Source: Phycisphaeraceae bacterium (lineage in GTDB: Bacteria > Planctomycetota > Phycisphaerae > Phycisphaerales > Phycisphaeraceae). From it: a stretch of DNA of 8,640 nucleotides. Under the pieces are notes generated by a model. That model saw only the letters and a list, made by a program, of their open reading frames with translations, was not told the origin of the DNA and did no database searches. This document shows, piece by piece, positions 6,211 to 8,640 of the stretch. The stretch's first letter is position 1; each line of letters begins with the position of its first letter. The position numbers were made by a program, and so were the translations under genes. The stretch spans positions 1 through 8,640 of the forward strand of contig JADZET010000068.1 of NCBI GenBank assembly GCA_020850375.1. The letters run 5' to 3'.

Positions 6211-6291
6211 CCTTTCACCCCCACCCCCTCGCGCAAGGCCCGCCCGCGTGTTTTGGCGTGTGTGTGCGCGAGGGGGGGGTGAAAAGGTGAA
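6206..6291. repeat. long imperfect palindrome
   Basis: The left arm (6206-6235) begins TTCACCCTTTCACCCCC and ends CCCCCTCGCGCA. The right arm (6265-6291) is its complement apart from three bases missing in the G-run and one mismatch. The inner 12 bp (6224-6235/6265-6276) pair perfectly. The loop is about 29 bases and ends in alternating purine-pyrimidine GCGTGTGTGTGCGCG (6256-6270), a sequence type that can adopt Z-DNA. Confidence 0.7.
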
Positions 6292-6299
6292 TCTTCAGG

Positions 6300-6577
6300 A
6301 TCGGCTGGCTGGCATAGCCCCCGGGCCCAGCCGGAACAACCCAGCCCGGGCGTGCGCCTTTGGCCACAGTTGGCCCCACGTCCCGCCCCCGGAAGGCGGT
6401 TGGCAACCCGGCCACCCGGCGCCCCGGCCCGGCACGGCCAAACGTCGCGGGTCTGCCAGTCTGGCAGCGCGACGGGTCCTCCCCGCCCATGCTGGCCCGA
6501 GATGGCCGCGGGAACGGTCACGGGCGTAGGCAGAGTTTGTTTTGGGCGGTCAGATCTTTCACGACTTACCCCCGCAC
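6300..6577. other. gene-less GC-rich spacer
   Basis: About 280 bases between the repeat array and the methylase ribosome site. Short open frames cross it on both strands, but none has a ribosome site with a credible protein, and their products are Pro/Arg/Gly-rich noise. It contains a dyad at 6444-6473, a further GCCCCCGGAA at 6385-6394 and several GGCC/TGGCC words. It should hold the methylase promoter, but I cannot point to one with confidence. Confidence 0.55.
6444..6473. repeat. two-part dyad, possible operator
   Basis: GTCGCG (6444-6449), three unpaired bases, CTGCCAG (6453-6459), one T, CTGGCAG (6461-6467) and CGCGAC (6468-6473): 13 paired positions with a single-base centre. The tight centre suits a dimeric DNA-binding protein better than an RNA hairpin, though a 5-bp stem with a 5-base loop is possible. 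It lies about 117 bases before the methylase start. Confidence 0.5.
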
Positions 6578-6589
6578 GGAGGTGCAACC

Positions 6590-7912
6590 ATGATGACCAA
6601 GGCGTTTGACGTTCAGTGGCGGCCGATCGAGACCATCACGCCATACCCGGGCAACCCCCGGCAGAACGAGGAGGCGGTGGACGCGGTGGCGGCGTCACTG
6701 CGGGAGTTCGGGTTCCGCCAGCCGATTGTGGTGGACGAGCAGGGCGTGATCATCGTCGGGCACACGCGGTTCAAGGCAGCCAAGAAACTGGGGCTCGAGA
6801 AGGTGCCCGTCCACGTCGCCACGGATCTGACGCCGGCCCAGGTCCGGGCGTATCGCATCGCGGACAACCAGACGGCCAGCCTGGCGGAGTGGGATTACGA
6901 GCTGCTGCCGATCGAGCTGGCGGGGTTGCAGGAGGTGAACTTCGACCTGGGCCTCTTGGGGTTCGACGCCGAGGAACTCAATCGCATCATGTCGGGCGAC
7001 GTACAGGAGGGGCTGACGGATCCGGATGAGGTGCCGGCCCCGCCGGACGCGGCGACGACTCAACCTGGGGACCTATGGATCCTGGGTGAGCATAGACTGC
7101 TCTGCGGCGACAGCAGCCTTCCGGGTGACGTGGATCGCCTGCTCGATGGCCAGCCGGTGCACCTGGTGAACACTGATCCGCCCTACAACGTCAAAGTTGA
7201 GCCGCGCTCAAACAATGCCATCGCGGCCGGGCTTTCGTCGTTCGAGGCGACGCATCACCAGAAGCTCGACGTCGAGCGTCACCCGGGCAAAGCCAAGCCC
7301 ACGCAGAAGAAGCTGCGGCCCAAGGACCGTCCCCTGGCCAACGACTTCGTCAGCGATGAGCAGTTCGACAAGCTCCTGGATGCATGGTTCGGCAACCTAT
7401 CGCGGGTGCTGCTGCCCGGGCGGGGCTTCTACATCTGGGGTGGGTATGCCAACTGCGCCAACTACCCGCCGGTGCTCAAGCGCCATGAGCTCTACTTCAG
7501 CCAGGCGGTGATCTGGGTGAAGGAGCACCCCGTCCTGACCCGCAAAGACTTCATGGGTAATCACGAGTGGTGCTTCTACGGATGGCGCGAAGGCGCGGGC
7601 CACAAGTTCTACGGGCCCAACAACGCCACCGACGTCTGGAGCGTCAAGAAGGTCAACCCGCAGTCGATGGTCCATCTGACCGAGAAGCCCGTCGAGCTGG
7701 CGGTGCGGGCGATGCAGTACTCGTCCCTGACGGGGGAGAACGTGCTGGACCTCTTTGGCGGCTCGGGTTCCACACTCATCGCGGCTGAGCAGACGGGCCG
7801 GCGGGCGTACTTGATGGAGCTCGATGCGCTCTACTGCGACGTGATCATCCAAAGGTGGGAGCAGTTCACGGGGAAGAAGGCCGAGAGGATAGGCCTTGCG
7901 GCCACGGCTTGA
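6590..7912 (+). CDS. ParB-like domain fused to N6-adenine/N4-cytosine DNA methyltransferase
   Basis: 440 aa from ATG 6590, seven bases after GGAGG (6578-6582); a second ATG at 6593 is also possible. Residues 8-110 are a ParB/sulfiredoxin-like domain: IETITPYPGNPRQN, then IVVDEQGVIIVGHTRFKAA with the G-x-x-R core, and RAYRIADNQ. After a Pro-rich linker (141-160) comes the catalytic part. LWILGEHRLLCGDS leads to motif IV TDPPYN (195-200); motif I NVLDLFGGSGSTLIAAE (384-400) comes last, so it is a beta-class enzyme with the target-recognition region between. DPPY is typical of N6-adenine methylases and also occurs in some others, so the base modified is not certain. HLTEKP (362-367) is the usual conserved lead-in to motif I. 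No restriction nuclease lies nearby, so it is an orphan of the kind phages use against host restriction or for regulation. The ParB part may aid DNA binding; nuclease activity is not implied. Confidence 0.92.
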   Translation: MMTKAFDVQWRPIETITPYPGNPRQNEEAVDAVAASLREFGFRQPIVVDEQGVIIVGHTRFKAAKKLGLEKVPVHVATDLTPAQVRAYRIADNQTASLAEWDYELLPIELAGLQEVNFDLGLLGFDAEELNRIMSGDVQEGLTDPDEVPAPPDAATTQPGDLWILGEHRLLCGDSSLPGDVDRLLDGQPVHLVNTDPPYNVKVEPRSNNAIAAGLSSFEATHHQKLDVERHPGKAKPTQKKLRPKDRPLANDFVSDEQFDKLLDAWFGNLSRVLLPGRGFYIWGGYANCANYPPVLKRHELYFSQAVIWVKEHPVLTRKDFMGNHEWCFYGWREGAGHKFYGPNNATDVWSVKKVNPQSMVHLTEKPVELAVRAMQYSSLTGENVLDLFGGSGSTLIAAEQTGRRAYLMELDALYCDVIIQRWEQFTGKKAERIGLAATA

Positions 7913-7921
7913 GTGGCGGGG

Positions 7922-7977
7922 CACTGGTCAAGCCCGCTTTACCAGTGATGGCCGCTAGTAAAGTCCGCTTTACTAGC
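7922..7977. repeat. tandem pair of related hairpins after the methylase gene
   Basis: Hairpin 1: CACTGGTCAAGC (7922-7933), CC, GCTTTACCAGTG (7936-7947), one mismatch. Hairpin 2: GCTAGTAAAG (7954-7963), TCCG, CTTTACTAGC (7968-7977), perfect. The two are 31-base offset copies of one unit. Two stem pairs changed on both sides (A-T to G-C at the base of the stem, G-C to A-T in the middle), so pairing was kept. They lie ten bases after the methylase stop and could serve as a terminator, a REP-like element or a recombination site. There is no T-run. Confidence 0.75.
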
Positions 7978-8021
7978 GAACGAGGTGCCTGATGCGGTGG
8001 TTAGTCAATCACGACGACGAT

Positions 8022-8213
8022 TCAGCGATCCTGCGCCTGGGTTGCCTGGTCAGGTTCTTGGCCAACATGGCCGCGAATTGGTGTGATCATCAAGGCGTGG
8101 CCGTCGCAGGTCACGTCGAAGGACGTCTCGGCGGTGGCTCCGATCTCCTTCAAGAGGGACTCATCAATGATCAGGCGATATTCGTCGTTGTGCTGGATCA
8201 GATAAGTGAGCAT
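8022..8213 (-). CDS. AbrB/MazE-like small protein, probable orphan antitoxin
   Basis: 63 aa from the ATG at 8213, preceded on its own strand by GGAGA with about eight bases of spacing. An upstream in-frame ATG at 8228 would add five residues but has a poor ribosome site. The sequence MLTYLIQHNDEYRLIIDESLLKEIG, followed by a short strand region and DGHALMITPIR, has the pattern of SpoVT/AbrB swapped-hairpin DNA-binding domains found in MazE- and VapB-type antitoxins. The usual 'GNS.gl.Ip' core is only loosely kept (NDEYRLIID). The last 15 residues are polar and probably disordered, where an antitoxin would hold its toxin. No toxin gene lies next to it: downstream are the hairpins and the convergent methylase, upstream a 125-base gap before another antitoxin. 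It may therefore be solitary, or a stand-alone regulator. Family call from pattern only. Confidence 0.6.
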   Translation of the reverse strand: MLTYLIQHNDEYRLIIDESLLKEIGATAETSFDVTCDGHALMITPIRGHVGQEPDQATQAQDR

Positions 8214-8243
8214 GGGCGGTATCTCCATGACCTAAGCCAGGGG

Positions 8244-8258
8244 ACGGTGCCCCACCGT
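8244..8258. promoter_or_regulatory. short palindrome upstream of the AbrB-like gene
   Basis: ACGGTG (8244-8249), CCC, CACCGT (8253-8258): a perfect six-base dyad starting 31 bases upstream of the AbrB-like start on the minus strand. Antitoxins of this type commonly repress their own promoter by binding such dyads. It is short enough to be chance in GC-rich DNA. Confidence 0.3.
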
Positions 8259-8338
8259 GCTTACGCGAGCAGGTCAATCAGCCAGTCCACGCGCGAAAGC
8301 CCCCAACGCACGGCGGGCCAGGGCATAGACCATACAGC

Positions 8339-8566
8339 TCATCGTTGCCGGTCCTCACGGATCATCGCCGCGCTGTCGGTCGATCGCTTGCCGAGTTTCT
8401 TGCGCCAAGCGGCGGCGACCTGGAGCGATTCCTTCAGCGATCGGCCGGCGGCTTGTTCGAGGATGAGGCGGGTCTCGCTCTGGAGCGAACGGCCCGCGGC
8501 CCGGGCGCGGCGCTTGAGGCGATTGAGCGTCTGGTCGTCGAGGTTGCGGACGAGCAGGTCCGGCAT
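8339..8566 (-). CDS. FitA-like ribbon-helix-helix antitoxin
   Basis: 75 aa from the ATG at 8566, with GGAG (8575-8578 complement) eight bases upstream on the minus strand. The N-terminus MPDLLVRNLDDQTLNRLKRRA is a strand plus helix of the Arc/FitA ribbon-helix-helix fold: LLVRNL would be the DNA-contacting strand, and AAGRSLQSETRLILEQA the second helix that completes the dimer. The C-terminal part ending SAAMIREDRQR matches the toxin-binding tail usual in FitA-type antitoxins paired with VapC/FitB PIN-domain RNases. A toxin gene is expected to overlap the stop codon. An ATG does overlap it (8340-8342), but that frame closes after 22 codons and shows no PIN start (no MI/V-x-D-x-S/N). The toxin seems lost or replaced, leaving an orphan antitoxin. 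An intact toxin to the right is unlikely given the usual antitoxin-first gene order. Confidence 0.78.
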   Translation of the reverse strand: MPDLLVRNLDDQTLNRLKRRARAAGRSLQSETRLILEQAAGRSLKESLQVAAAWRKKLGKRSTDSAAMIREDRQR

Positions 8567-8605
8567 CGCGGGTGCTCCTACGGGTTCAGGTGGGTTGTAT
8601 CATCC

Positions 8606-8621
8606 TGCTCACACAGGAGCA
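8606..8621. promoter_or_regulatory. inverted repeat upstream of the FitA-like gene
   Basis: TGCTC (8606-8610), six bases, GAGCA (8617-8621), about 40 bases upstream of the FitA-like start on the minus strand. Ribbon-helix-helix antitoxins repress their own operons through such dyads, so this is a plausible operator. No well-formed -35/-10 pair could be assigned around it. Confidence 0.3.
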
Positions 8622-8640
8622 AGCGTTTCTGCCCCACGAT

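Larger units (their letters stand above)
6045..6291. repeat. GGTGAA/TTCACC iteron-like array, candidate replication origin
   Basis: Eleven copies of one hexamer lie in 247 bases. GGTGAA starts at 6045, 6058, 6076, 6143, 6278 and 6286; its complement TTCACC starts at 6066, 6119, 6130, 6206 and 6214. Chance would give far less than one. Longer units recur: AGGGTGAAACTTCA at 6056-6069 and 6141-6154, GGTGAATCTT at 6076-6085 and 6286-6295, and its complement at 6126-6135. The unit at 6058-6071 is a palindrome, GGTGAAACTTCACC. An A/T-rich patch (6161-6210, about 66% A+T) sits in the middle of an otherwise GC-rich sequence and could be an unwinding element. Position directly after the primase gene, opposed repeats and the A/T patch together suggest an origin with initiator sites. 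A repressor operator array is the alternative. I see no clear DnaA box. Confidence 0.5.

Noticed and set aside
6045..6291. CRISPR array
   Set aside because: Repeat units are 6-14 bases, in both orientations and irregularly spaced, with no uniform spacers and no cas genes.
6059..6529. 156-codon + frame after the primase
   Set aside because: It runs through the repeat array and the GC-rich spacer. The product is dominated by Pro/Arg and by residues imposed by the repeats, with no domain; the region is better read as non-coding.
8581..8640. Sigma-70 promoter for the FitA-like gene on the minus strand
   Set aside because: TTGCTC and a GATACA-like box are visible, but the spacing is about 15 bases and the -10 match is poor. 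Left as unsupported.

Overview
GC-rich window (roughly two thirds G+C by eye) that reads as the DNA replication and recombination module of a bacterial phage, prophage or related mobile element, followed by short accessory genes. No ribosomal or tRNA gene is visible and no gene fixes the host. The style of the methylase, the intein and the FitA-like antitoxin would fit a GC-rich environmental bacterium, possibly a planctomycete, but that is a guess.

Positions 1-6062 (+) hold one tightly packed, apparently translationally coupled operon: the 3' end of a DUF669 protein (putative phage ssDNA-binding protein), a 77-aa two-helix membrane protein, a RusA-type Holliday-junction resolvase, a RadD-like SF2 helicase, and a large primase-polymerase/ATPase protein. 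Stop and start codons overlap at three consecutive junctions (GTGA, TGATG, TTGA). The helicase carries a 347-aa class 1 intein with a LAGLIDADG endonuclease, inserted inside the Walker A motif (PTG^SGKT). The same helicase ends in DEDIPF, nearly identical to the C-terminal tip of bacterial single-strand DNA-binding protein (SSB).

Positions 6026-6300 are the most structured non-coding part. They hold a G-quadruplex motif in the last codons of the primase, eleven copies of GGTGAA/TTCACC in about 250 bases (some fused into GGTGAAACTTCACC palindromes), a perfect 15-bp inverted repeat, an A/T-rich patch of about 50 bases and a long imperfect palindrome. Lying directly downstream of the primase gene, this is a good candidate replication origin. 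An operator array is the main alternative. Positions 6300-6580 have no convincing gene but contain another dyad.

Positions 6590-7912 (+) encode a ParB-like domain fused to a beta-class DNA methyltransferase (DPPY), with no restriction enzyme beside it. It is followed by a tandem pair of related hairpins (7922-7977) whose stems differ by compensatory changes. Positions 8022-8566 (-) hold two small antitoxin-like genes (AbrB/MazE-like and FitA-like), neither with a visible toxin. This strand switch may mark the edge of the replication module.

Working model (inference): the DUF669 protein coats ssDNA, the RadD-like helicase and RusA process recombination or fork intermediates, the primase-polymerase starts synthesis at the adjacent repeat-rich origin, and the methylase marks the element's DNA. 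The intein could make helicase activity depend on splicing.
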